Below are positions 35,930-43,969 of a stretch of DNA of 64,000 nucleotides, piece after piece. This DNA is from Coleofasciculaceae cyanobacterium (GTDB lineage: Bacteria > Cyanobacteriota > Cyanobacteriia > Cyanobacteriales > Xenococcaceae): the NCBI GenBank assembly GCA_036703275.1, contig DATNPK010000111.1, positions 62,001-126,000 on the forward strand, in the 5' to 3' direction. The translations under genes and the position numbers were made by a program. A model generated the notes under the pieces. It was not told the DNA's origin, searched no databases, and saw nothing but the letters and a program-made list of their open reading frames with translations. Each line of letters starts with the position of its first letter. The first letter of the stretch is position 1.

Positions 35930-36262
35930 CTAGTTTGTAGTATCTATTTGTTTACGGATGTCATCCAAAGAATTCGTGTTTTTATTATTTTCAACTGCAT
36001 CAGGTTAAAACTGAATTACGAATTTAATCTTTCTTTTTTGCCAACCTTGATATTCACCGTTTTGTCTTAATACCTCACAGTCAATATGCTGTTCAAAAAT
36101 CTCTTTATTACTTACGCTTGTATTGCTCTCATCAACATAAGTTTTGTAATCATTACATAGTTGCTCAACTCGTAATGTATCACCGCAGATAAACCTGCCT
36201 TCATCATGTTTAAATACAGAAATAACATCATCACGGTTTAAAATTTCTAAATCTTTACTCAT
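35930..36262 (-). pseudogene. KGK-domain gene, copy 2, truncated by in-frame TAA
   Basis: The present open frame (36005-36262, 85 residues) covers the KGK core through GWQKRKIKFVIQF and then meets TAA at 36005-36007. In the same frame beyond the stop, the sequence continues PDAVENNKNTNSLDDIRKQ and reaches TAG at 35930-35932. Its relatives read QF-V-PDRSE and EF-C-PDEPE at this point, so the TAA replaces one codon of a previously intact gene. The KGK motif itself is also changed to QKRKIK. A GAGG Shine-Dalgarno precedes the ATG. The truncated protein may still fold. Confidence 0.7.
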
Positions 36263-36283
36263 AGTTAACTTACCTCACTATTA

Positions 36284-36673
36284 TTAATAATTATCTCGAT
36301 CTAATTCTTGACGAACATCATCAAGAGGCGATTTTTCTTCAGCTTCATCGGGAATAAATTCTAAGGTAACGTTTATTTTTATTTTCCCTTTTTGCCACCC
36401 TTTAGAACCAGCTCTTAATATTTCACATTCTTCTCCTTCATGAAACCAGAGTTTAGTATTTCCCAAACCAGAAATAGAAGAAATATAATTGATAATTGAA
36501 GTTAATCCATTAGACTGATTAAAGGATTGTTCAATAACATCTTTTATTTTTTTTACACTAATCCATTTATCAGAGTCTAGGGAAATAACATCTTTTGAAT
36601 CACATTGATTTAAATGTTCATTAGCGTTTACTTGTAAGTCATATGTTATTTCGTATTGATGAGGTTTTGCCAT
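36284..36673 (-). CDS. KGK-domain protein, copy 1
   Basis: This is the longest of four tandem copies, with 129 residues. An extra N-terminal arm (MAKPHQYEITYDLQVNANEH) precedes the shared start DSKDVISLDSDKWISV. Then come LWFHEGEECEILRAGSKGW, the core QKGKIKINVTLEFIPDEAEE, and the tail SPLDDVRQELDRD. It follows the dynamin-like gene by 23 bases, and the other copies follow it at similar short distances, which indicates one transcript. Its function is unknown. Confidence 0.82.
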   Translation of the reverse strand: MAKPHQYEITYDLQVNANEHLNQCDSKDVISLDSDKWISVKKIKDVIEQSFNQSNGLTSIINYISSISGLGNTKLWFHEGEECEILRAGSKGWQKGKIKINVTLEFIPDEAEEKSPLDDVRQELDRDNY

Positions 36674-36696
36674 GATTTGTCTTATTTAATTATTAA

Positions 36697-38313
36697 CTAT
36701 ATATCTGTCGTAGCAGTTACCGAATCGGAATGACTGTGACTTCCGTTGTTGTTAGAAGTTTCGGCTTTGGATTCAATCTCGATCGCTATTTCTCGATTAA
36801 TAACGGGTAATTGATGTTGAGATAATTGCAGCGATCGCAAGCAATCATTTAACCCATTTACCGCCTGGTTATACTGCTTTATTTCTTGTTCTACCTCTAG
36901 CTGTAATTTTTGGTTGTGGGCAATTTTAGTAATAGCTTCTTGTTCTAAAGTTTGTTCTAAAAATGCTCTGGCTTGAGGATAATACTGTAAAATTTTATCT
37001 GCTTGTTGTTGTGCCATCGGCAGCAAATGTGTCTTGATTGTTTGGTTAATTGTCTGACGGAAATTACGGCGAATTGTCGTTGAAACTTTTGGTTCAAAAT
37101 CTAACTTTAATAGTTGACGGATAGCAGGTTCAGCTTCTACCATGCTGGCGCAGTCATATCCTTGAGAAGTTTGCTGTAGCGTCTGACGAAATTGATAGAT
37201 TGAAAATGTTCCTTCATCGTAGAAGCGGGGGCTTTCCCTAACGTATCGATCGCATTCTGTTTTGGCTTCACTAATCAAAGCATGAATTAACTTGGCTTCT
37301 AATTCATCAATCTGTTCTAAAATACCAGTGTCTTCACCCAGTAAGCGATCTAATTGACGATAATATTCTTGTTGTTTAAAGCGATCGCACAGACGCTGAC
37401 AAAAGTTTTTCACCAAAACTTCTGATGCTTCAACTAATGTCACCTCTAACTCATTAGCTAGGTGATACAAAGCCTCTACCAAGACAGCAATTAAAGGTGC
37501 AGTTGCATTACGGGGATGAGATAAAGTAGCGCGACTATAGGCATCCTGTACGGAAAAAGTTTGTAGCAGTTCATCAAGATGGCTTACCATCTGCGCTTTA
37601 AGTTTTTGGAAGTCTGATTCAAATTCAGAATCTTGATTATTTACTACCGAATTAACTTCTTGTTCTAAATGCTGCGAGAATTCTTTGCCTATTGTCTGTA
37701 ACTTCTGATTGAGTAGGGTCAACTCCTGAGTTTTCATTGCCTCAATCTCTTGGGGTTGATTAGTCAACTCTTGTAACTGCTTGAGGTAATGCTGTTTGAG
37801 ATCGCTACAGATAGGCTTGAGATCTTCAGCCAAGTTGGCAAATAGCTGAGGGCGTTTTTCCTGGGTTAGATAGCGGGTAATAGCACTACGAAATTCTTCT
37901 ATCCCACTATCAGCAATTAACTGTTCGATCAACGGCGTACCAAATTCACTTAGAATGCGAGTATAGTTTTCATTGGGTGTCTCGTAGCTATGAACTGATA
38001 CTCTAAAGCTAGTGCGAGTAAGCTTACCACCAGTACAGTATTTATTAAATTCACTCACAAACTGGGGCGTTTCTTCTTCACCACCAACTAATTTAACGCT
38101 GTCGGCAAATACGGAATCTAAACCAAAACGATCGCTACTACTGGTAGACTTAACCTGACTACCATAAAATCCTAATAAACCACTGGTTTTATATACTCGC
38201 TGACTATCTTTAAACTCAGTTTGAATTAGCCGATCCAATAGTTTACTTAATTGTCCGCCGTACCAAGTCTGATCGATGCGGTTGAAAACATAAAACACGC
38301 GTAGCGAAGCCAT
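36697..38313 (-). CDS. dynamin-like GTPase, C-terminal fragment
   Basis: The frame has 538 codons starting at an ATG that lies inside the inserted repeat. From VFYVFNRIDQTWYGGQL onward the sequence is the continuation of the GTPase domain and contains its G4 motif (NRID). The remainder is long and helical with coiled-coil-like stretches, as in dynamin stalks, and no clear membrane segment. It lacks G1-G3, which are on the upstream fragment, so alone it cannot bind GTP. Before the insertion the two parts formed one protein of about 820 residues. The first gene of the KGK array is 23 bases downstream. Confidence 0.7.
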   Translation of the reverse strand: MASLRVFYVFNRIDQTWYGGQLSKLLDRLIQTEFKDSQRVYKTSGLLGFYGSQVKSTSSSDRFGLDSVFADSVKLVGGEEETPQFVSEFNKYCTGGKLTRTSFRVSVHSYETPNENYTRILSEFGTPLIEQLIADSGIEEFRSAITRYLTQEKRPQLFANLAEDLKPICSDLKQHYLKQLQELTNQPQEIEAMKTQELTLLNQKLQTIGKEFSQHLEQEVNSVVNNQDSEFESDFQKLKAQMVSHLDELLQTFSVQDAYSRATLSHPRNATAPLIAVLVEALYHLANELEVTLVEASEVLVKNFCQRLCDRFKQQEYYRQLDRLLGEDTGILEQIDELEAKLIHALISEAKTECDRYVRESPRFYDEGTFSIYQFRQTLQQTSQGYDCASMVEAEPAIRQLLKLDFEPKVSTTIRRNFRQTINQTIKTHLLPMAQQQADKILQYYPQARAFLEQTLEQEAITKIAHNQKLQLEVEQEIKQYNQAVNGLNDCLRSLQLSQHQLPVINREIAIEIESKAETSNNNGSHSHSDSVTATTDI

Positions 38314-39173
38314 GCCGTAGGCTTATCGCGTATGCCCATGTGGGACTTCATCTTTTCTAGCAACTCGGTTTCTTCGGAAGTTATTTCTCCAGCCGAAGCT
38401 GCTTTAAGCACACAAATCACCGCCGAAGTATCGGGATGTTCGATTTTACTGTAGGTAAGTTCGGCATCTTTTTTAACAGGTGCATCAATACCTGGCATAT
38501 CAACCAGTACATTACCATCCTGTAGAAGGGGATGATGACAGTAATATTGAACCCTAGTTAGTACGGCACTATTACTACCCCGTCGGGCATAAGTAGCTGC
38601 TTGGGATAGATTAGAGAAATTAAATTCCTCCATTGAATAAGTATTATTTTTATTAGCATCGAGGCGATCGCGATTAGCTTCAAATCCCTGTAATAGCAAC
38701 GCCAAAGCATGAGCCTTTTTTGCCCGATCAGACTTACTCGCGCCACCCTCTTGTTCGATGATTGCCGCGCAGGCTTGATGAAGCAGATCGATGATTTGTG
38801 CTTGAGTAATATCATCGGCTGATAATCCTAAATGCTTACATAAGCTAGCAGCTTGTTGCTTAATCTCTGCTTCACTCAGGAAAGTTAGAACCACTCTTTC
38901 GGCTTCTGGTTCGGCATATTCAATGTAGCATTCTGTTCCTGTAGCGTGTCCTTCCGCACTGTAAAGCAATTCCCGTTCTAATAGTGCATTAATCAACATC
39001 GATTTTCCTGCACTAAACGCGCCTGCAAAAACTATTTCAAACTTTGGGGCGATCGCTTTGGCTAAAGATGCTTCTGCAACTCTAATCTGTTGATTTATAT
39101 TCGATTTTGGTACTAAATCTAAAATTGCGTTGACGTTATTTGACAACTCAGAACATTGATGAGGAAGGAGCAT
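38247..39173 (-). CDS. dynamin-like GTPase, N-terminal fragment
   Basis: The frame has 308 codons with the P-loop G1 motif FAGAFSAGKSMLINALL (residues 49-65), a probable G2 Thr in HATGTECYIEY, and G3 in LVDMPGID (about 225). Homology runs to EKMKSHMGIR. The frame then passes through an inserted repeat and ends in 25 unrelated residues (KPTAWLRYACFMFSTAS...). G4 is in the other frame. Dynamin-like proteins of bacteria remodel or tether membranes. Here the gene is probably inactivated, or the product is made only by frameshifting or as two chains. It is the first gene of a minus-strand unit with four KGK genes. Confidence 0.75.
   Translation of the reverse strand: MLLPHQCSELSNNVNAILDLVPKSNINQQIRVAEASLAKAIAPKFEIVFAGAFSAGKSMLINALLERELLYSAEGHATGTECYIEYAEPEAERVVLTFLSEAEIKQQAASLCKHLGLSADDITQAQIIDLLHQACAAIIEQEGGASKSDRAKKAHALALLLQGFEANRDRLDANKNNTYSMEEFNFSNLSQAATYARRGSNSAVLTRVQYYCHHPLLQDGNVLVDMPGIDAPVKKDAELTYSKIEHPDTSAVICVLKAASAGEITSEETELLEKMKSHMGIRDKPTAWLRYACFMFSTASIRLGTADN
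38297..38331. repeat. palindromic repeat inserted in the dynamin-like gene
   Basis: CGCGTAGCGAAGCCATGCCG at 38298-38317 is identical to 16232-16251, and ATCGCG/CGCG ends flank it. Between the homologous codons on either side (CGC at 38330-38328 and GTG at 38298-38296) there are 29 extra bases, not a multiple of three. The minus strand of the repeat contains GGCATGGCTTCG, whose ATG starts the downstream frame. Confidence 0.78.
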
Positions 39174-39394
39174 ATATCTAGATAAGTTAAACTACTAAAT
39201 CTAGAGTTCCCTGGTACTAATTTTAATGATCGATCGCATCGCTTATTTTTTATTTTGTTGAAGTAGCGATCGCATTAATCAACGGTTGCAAAATCATAAG
39301 TTTTTTCATGTATCAATGCGTTAAGACAACTGCAAAGTCAACTGGATATCTGACTAAGATCCGATTATAGACTTATTACTCCTCGCTATTAACT

Positions 39395-40291
39395 ATGACT
39401 ACGGTAACTAATCCGACTCAGCTTAACTCTGGTATTGGCGGTAAAAGCGATCGCTATAATTGGCATTGGCAAGGAAAAAAATATCAAGTCGTTTACGAAA
39501 CTATCGGACAAGGAAACCCTGTATTATTACTTCCTGCTTTTAGTACGGTTTCTAGTCGCACAGAAATGAAGGGTATTGCAAACATACTCGCTACTCAGTA
39601 TCAAGTTACGGTTTTAGATTGGTTGGGTTTTGGCGAGTCGGAATGCCCTCGTGTAGATTACAGTCCAGTTTTATTTCAGCAATTATTAGCAGATTTTGTC
39701 GAAGCAGTTTTTAATCGTCCAATTATCTTAATTGCTGCTGGTCATGCTTCAGGATACGCTTTAAAACTAGCAAAACTACCAGGTATTGTATCTAAAGTTA
39801 TTTTAATCGCTCCTACTTGGCAAGGCCCTTTAAGAGTTATGGGTTTACCCGATGGGATGAGAAATGGGGTTAAAAACTTAGTGCGATCGCCCTTATTAGG
39901 ACAAACTCTGTACTATCTCAACACTACTCCTTCTTTTCTGCGCCTAATGTATAAACGCCACGTCTATGTAGATGAGACGAAACTAACTCCCGAATTTATC
40001 GCCCAAAAACAGCAAATTACCTCGAAAAACGGTGCAAGATACGCCCCTGCTGCTTTTGTCACTGGTGCGATCGATCCTGTGACCAATAGAGAGGCATTTT
40101 TACATCTTTTATCCTCTGTATCTATTCCTGTATTAATCATTCTGGCGGAAAATGCACCACCTAAATCGAAAGCGGAAATGAGCTCCATGGCAGAATTAGA
40201 ACAGATGCAAACAGTTAGATTAAATGGAACTTTAGGTATTTATGAAGAATATTCTGAAGCAGTAAGTGAAGCGATTCAGAATTTTATTTAG
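39395..40291 (+). CDS. alpha/beta hydrolase fold protein lacking the canonical nucleophile
   Basis: This 298-residue protein of the alpha/beta hydrolase fold has the oxyanion strand region VLLLPAFSTVSSR and TVLDWLGFGESECP. At the nucleophile elbow, where GxSxG is expected, it reads AAGHASGYAL, that is G-H-A-S-G with Ala in the nucleophile position. A C-terminal acid and His are not obvious. It is probably a cyanobacterial family member with altered or no hydrolase activity. It is monocistronic on the plus strand and diverges from the dynamin-like gene. Confidence 0.75.
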   Translation: MTTVTNPTQLNSGIGGKSDRYNWHWQGKKYQVVYETIGQGNPVLLLPAFSTVSSRTEMKGIANILATQYQVTVLDWLGFGESECPRVDYSPVLFQQLLADFVEAVFNRPIILIAAGHASGYALKLAKLPGIVSKVILIAPTWQGPLRVMGLPDGMRNGVKNLVRSPLLGQTLYYLNTTPSFLRLMYKRHVYVDETKLTPEFIAQKQQITSKNGARYAPAAFVTGAIDPVTNREAFLHLLSSVSIPVLIILAENAPPKSKAEMSSMAELEQMQTVRLNGTLGIYEEYSEAVSEAIQNFI

Positions 40292-40373
40292 CGATCGCCC
40301 TTGGTCTTCCTACGGTTTTGCATATAGTGTAGTGATTAAAATGGATCGATCATTTACATTTCTCTTTTGACGT

Positions 40374-40976
40374 TTAAGAAGTAAACTCAGCCAACTTGTC
40401 TTCTAATTCCTTAATCTTGGCTAATAAAGGACTAGTTATTGCTGCTACTTCTGCTTCGGAATACTTGAGCGGAATATGTTGAGGACAATTCCAACTCATT
40501 GCCTCAATGGTAATTATTATGCCTCGCTCGACTTGGGCAGGATAATCTGGCATGGTTAATTGAGCTAGCAATTGTGGATCTTGATCTACTATTTTGGCTC
40601 GTCCCCAAATCTTTAAACGACGACGGTGAGCATAATCCATTAAGAATAAAAAGACGCGATCGCATTCAATGAGATTACCAACACTAATATATTGCAAATT
40701 GCCTTTAAAATCGGCAAAACCCAAAGTCTTTTTATCAATAATCTTTAAAAACCCTTTTGCTCCTCCTCGAAACTGAATATAAGGATAGTTATTACTACCA
40801 ATAGTTCCTAAATAAAATCCATCTCTTGCTTGGATAAATTCGCTTTCTAGCTCTGTTAAAATATCTTCGCTAATATCTTGTTGAGCAAAGTTTTCATAAA
40901 TTTTGCGCGACCCATAACGAGTTTGGGCAGTTTTTACTCCTGGAGTAAAAGCAATTTCCGTAAATTTTTTCCTCAT
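40374..40976 (-). CDS. pyridoxamine 5'-phosphate oxidase family protein
   Basis: The 200-residue protein has the split-barrel FMN-binding fold: ARDGFYLGTIGSNNYPYIQFRGGAKGFLKIID, then LGFADFKGNLQYISVGNL and VFLFLMDYAHRRRLKIWGRA. It resembles flavin-binding PPOX-class proteins that reduce or oxidise small substrates; true pyridoxamine oxidase is unlikely. The C-terminal helix KIKELEDKLAEF is coiled-coil-like. It lies 20 bases downstream of the GST gene on the same strand, probably co-transcribed and under the same regulator. Confidence 0.83.
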   Translation of the reverse strand: MRKKFTEIAFTPGVKTAQTRYGSRKIYENFAQQDISEDILTELESEFIQARDGFYLGTIGSNNYPYIQFRGGAKGFLKIIDKKTLGFADFKGNLQYISVGNLIECDRVFLFLMDYAHRRRLKIWGRAKIVDQDPQLLAQLTMPDYPAQVERGIIITIEAMSWNCPQHIPLKYSEAEVAAITSPLLAKIKELEDKLAEFTS

Positions 40977-40996
40977 AATATTATCCCATTGATTTT

Positions 40997-41605
40997 TTAG
41001 GCTGTAATTCCAGGCATAGCTATAAATCTCGGTAATTGTTTAAGGCGATCGCACCAAGCTAAGATATTTGAATAGGGTTCGAGAGAAATTTTGCCATCGG
41101 CTGCCAAAGCTACATAAGGAAATACGGCAATATCTGCAATCGTCGGATGTCCTAATTCTAACCACTCTCTATCTGTTAGATGCTGCTCTAGTTGCTGAAG
41201 CATAAAAGTAGCTTGTTGGGTGGCAAATTCAATATTGACGTATTGAGCGTTAAATAGATGAAACCTGCGAGCAAATTCTACTCCCTGACGAATTTCACCT
41301 GCACTTGTTGACAGCCAGCGCACAATTCGACTCCAAGATTCTGCTTCGGTGGGTAGCCAGGTTCGATCTCCATATTGCCGTGCTAGATAAACTAAAATTG
41401 CTTGAGCATCAGGAATTATTTTATCGCCGTCAATTAAAACAGGAATTTGTCCTAAGGGATTGAGTTGTAAAAATTCAGCAGATTTATGTTCCTCTGCCAT
41501 CAAGTCTACAGGTACAAGCTCATACTCTAAACCAAGTAAAGCTAGCAACAGTCTGACTTTATAACAGTTGCCAGATAATTCCAGGTTAAAAAGTTTAATT
41601 GTCAT
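40997..41605 (-). CDS. glutathione S-transferase
   Basis: This soluble GST of about 202 residues has an N-terminal thioredoxin-like domain (MTIKLFNLELSGNCYKVRLLLALLG, with the cis-Pro loop LGQIPVLIDGD and the glutathione-binding DAQAILVYLARQYG) and an all-helical C-terminal domain. ATG 41605 is preferred to a frame extension to 41683, which crosses the operator and the TetR promoter. It is divergent from a TetR regulator with a palindrome between them, so it is likely induced by a xenobiotic or electrophile. Confidence 0.87.
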   Translation of the reverse strand: MTIKLFNLELSGNCYKVRLLLALLGLEYELVPVDLMAEEHKSAEFLQLNPLGQIPVLIDGDKIIPDAQAILVYLARQYGDRTWLPTEAESWSRIVRWLSTSAGEIRQGVEFARRFHLFNAQYVNIEFATQQATFMLQQLEQHLTDREWLELGHPTIADIAVFPYVALAADGKISLEPYSNILAWCDRLKQLPRFIAMPGITA

Positions 41606-41618
41606 GATTAAATTTTGT

Positions 41619-41632
41619 ACCGAACGTTTGGT
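41619..41632. promoter_or_regulatory. probable TetR operator
   Basis: ACCGAACGTTTGGT is a near-perfect 14-bp palindrome with one mismatched pair (its reverse complement is ACCAAACGTTCGGT). It is 14 bases upstream of the GST start codon and 33 bases before the divergent TetR start. A related half-site, TACCGATTGTTCGATA, lies at about 41647. This spacing is typical of a TetR repressor blocking both promoters. Confidence 0.6.
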
Positions 41633-41664
41633 CAATAAATTAACTGTACCGATTGTTCGATAAA

Positions 41665-42258
41665 ATGTCAACAGTAACCTCAAATATTGATTTATGTCCC
41701 AGTATGTCTAAAGAACAAGCTATCGCTAAACTGATTCCCATTTTTAGACAATATGGTTATGAAGGAACTACCCTGTCAATGCTGGCTAAAGCCACAGGTT
41801 TAGGGAAAGCCAGTTTGTATCATCATTTTCCCCAAGGCAAAGAAGGGATGGCTGCTGCGGTAATCGACTACATTAATTGTTGCTTTAGGGATACAGTCTT
41901 AAAACCCTTAAAAAATCAGGATAAACCTGCCAAGAAAATTCATAAGATGTGTCACAGTCTGAAAGAGTTTTATCGCAATGGCAGAGATGGTTGTTTCTTA
42001 GCAATTATGTCTTTTGGAGAAGCTGACAATTTATTTCATGCTCAAGTCAAGCAGCGACTTCAAACTTGGCTCGATACTTTAGCTCAGGTACTAATTGAAG
42101 GAGGTATTGAGCCAGAAATAGCCAAGTTGCGATCGCAAAATGCGATTATGCAGATTCAAGGAGCATTAATTTTAGTCAGAATTTTAGATGATACCGCACC
42201 ATTTGAACGAGTAATTGCCAATCTTCCAGAGGAATTGCTTTCTGTTTCTAAGCTTTGA
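41665..42258 (+). CDS. TetR/AcrR family transcriptional regulator
   Basis: The regulator has about 197 residues. Its N-terminal helix-turn-helix (QYGYEGTTLSMLAKATGLGKASLYHHFPQGKEGM) is the TetR DNA-binding signature. The C-terminal ligand-binding domain is divergent but includes DGCFLAIMSFGEADN, as in the YcdC/LmrA-like subgroup. Three in-frame starts exist: TTG 41653, ATG 41665 and ATG 41704. I take 41665; the last would start at MSKEQAIAKL and is also plausible. It probably represses the divergent GST-PPOX unit and itself. Confidence 0.85.
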   Translation: MSTVTSNIDLCPSMSKEQAIAKLIPIFRQYGYEGTTLSMLAKATGLGKASLYHHFPQGKEGMAAAVIDYINCCFRDTVLKPLKNQDKPAKKIHKMCHSLKEFYRNGRDGCFLAIMSFGEADNLFHAQVKQRLQTWLDTLAQVLIEGGIEPEIAKLRSQNAIMQIQGALILVRILDDTAPFERVIANLPEELLSVSKL

Positions 42259-42577
42259 ATTTTTTTGGACGACGGTTTTCAACTATACGTCCGTAATCTA
42301 ATCCAATAGATAAATTGGCCGATCTTCTAAATAAGCTGTCAATAAAACAAGTCTTTTCTCTGCCCTTAGGATAATTTAATAACAGAAGAGAAAAAAGTAA
42401 TTGTAAAATTACGTAGGCGATCGCCGCAATTGTAATACTATTTATATAGCCTATTAAAAAAGGTTAAAATTGATTTACTAATAAGTTTAAAAGTGGAAAC
42501 TTTTCCCAAATTCCTCCTTGCTCAAACCAAAATAAAATTTCTCCCCCCTCATAGTTGAGGGGATAGAGAGAGCAAAA
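42259..42577. other. intergenic region
   Basis: AT-rich sequence between the convergent TetR and dapL genes. It has a HIP1-like GGCGATCGCC at about 42417. No gene or clear hairpin is seen. Confidence 0.4.
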
Positions 42578-43810
42578 TTAAGCTTTAAACTTCTCGGTAA
42601 TCCGTTTCATTGCCTCGTTAACGTTTTCCCGACTATTAAAAGCAGAGATACGAAAATAGCCTTCCCCTGCTGCACCAAAGCCCGATCCAGGTGTCCCGAC
42701 TACGTTACAGCTAAACAGCAATTTATCAAAGAAGTCCCAGCTAGATAAACCATTGGGAGTTTTTACCCAAACATAAGGTGCATTTGTGCCACCATATACG
42801 TCAATTCCTGCTGTGGTAAGCTGTTCGCGGATAATTTTGCCATTTTCTAAATAAAAGCTAATTAACTCTTTAATTTGTGACTGTCCCGCTTGAGAATAAA
42901 CCGCCTCTGCACCTCGTTGGACGATATAAGACACACCATTAAATTTAGTCGCCTGACGACGATTCCAGAGTTGCCACAGCTTCACATCGGAACCATCAGT
43001 TGCTTTACCCATTAAGTTTTGGGGAACTACGGTAAAGGCGCAACGAGTTCCTGTAAAGCCAGCATTTTTCGAGAAAGAACGAAACTCGATCGCACAGTCT
43101 TTTGCCCCTTCGATCTCATAGATGGAGTGAGGTAAATCTGGATCGGTAATATAGGCTTCGTAAGCTGCATCATACAGAATTAATGAGCCATGTTGTTTAG
43201 CGTAATCTACCCAGGCTTGGAGGTGTTCTTTGGTAGCGGTTGCACCTGTAGGGTTGTTAGGAAAACAGAGATAGATTAAATCTACTTTTTCACTGGGAAT
43301 TTCCGCAGTAAAGTTATTATCCGCACTGATCGGTAAATAAACTAAACCTTCATACTTACCGTCTTTGGCTTCCCCTGTATGTCCTGCCATCACGTTAGTA
43401 TCGACATATACGGGATATACAGGATCGGTAACAGCAATCTTGTTATCATTGCCAAAAATATCGAGAATATTACCGCAATCGCACTTAGAACCGTCTGAGA
43501 TAAAGATTTCGGACGCATCTATCTCACAACCGCGGGATTGAAAGTCATGTTGAGCAATTTTGTCTCTTAACCAGAGATATCCCTGTTCTGGGCCATATCC
43601 TTTAAAGGTGGCGCGATCGCCCATTTCTTGTGTTGCTTTAATTATCGCATCACGACAGGCAGCAGGTAAGGGTTCGGTGACATCTCCAATCCCTAGCTTA
43701 ATGATTGGTGCATCAGGATGATCTGCCGCAAAAGCACTGACTCGACGGGCAATTTCAGGGAACAAATACCCTGCTTTGAGTTTGAGATAATTATCGTTTA
43801 TGGTTACCAT
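42578..43810 (-). CDS. dapL: LL-diaminopimelate aminotransferase
   Basis: This 410-residue PLP enzyme converts tetrahydrodipicolinate and glutamate to LL-diaminopimelate in lysine and peptidoglycan synthesis, the single-step route used by cyanobacteria and plants. Signatures are [42 protein letters not shown] and the PLP lysine in [16 protein letters not shown]. The length and N-terminus ([20 protein letters not shown]) match the family. The gene is monocistronic with heptamer repeats upstream. Confidence 0.95.
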   Translation of the reverse strand: MVTINDNYLKLKAGYLFPEIARRVSAFAADHPDAPIIKLGIGDVTEPLPAACRDAIIKATQEMGDRATFKGYGPEQGYLWLRDKIAQHDFQSRGCEIDASEIFISDGSKCDCGNILDIFGNDNKIAVTDPVYPVYVDTNVMAGHTGEAKDGKYEGLVYLPISADNNFTAEIPSEKVDLIYLCFPNNPTGATATKEHLQAWVDYAKQHGSLILYDAAYEAYITDPDLPHSIYEIEGAKDCAIEFRSFSKNAGFTGTRCAFTVVPQNLMGKATDGSDVKLWQLWNRRQATKFNGVSYIVQRGAEAVYSQAGQSQIKELISFYLENGKIIREQLTTAGIDVYGGTNAPYVWVKTPNGLSSWDFFDKLLFSCNVVGTPGSGFGAAGEGYFRISAFNSRENVNEAMKRITEKFKA

Positions 43811-43881
43811 TGATTCTTTGCTACAAACGCCACTTATAAAGCTTACTGTTATCTGGCAAGTTTGGATCGCGTTTTTTTTGC

Positions 43882-43903
43882 AGCTATTAGCTATTAGCTT
43901 TAG
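43882..43903. repeat. TTAGCTA heptamer repeat
   Basis: Three tandem AGCTATT/AGCTTTA units lie upstream of dapL. They belong to the same family as at 2693, 7589 and 21414. Confidence 0.65.
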
Positions 43904-43969
43904 ATTTCCTCACAAGCTTAGATAGATCTTTTGTTTAGAAATTTGAATTTAATTTGTTTCAGAAAAATC

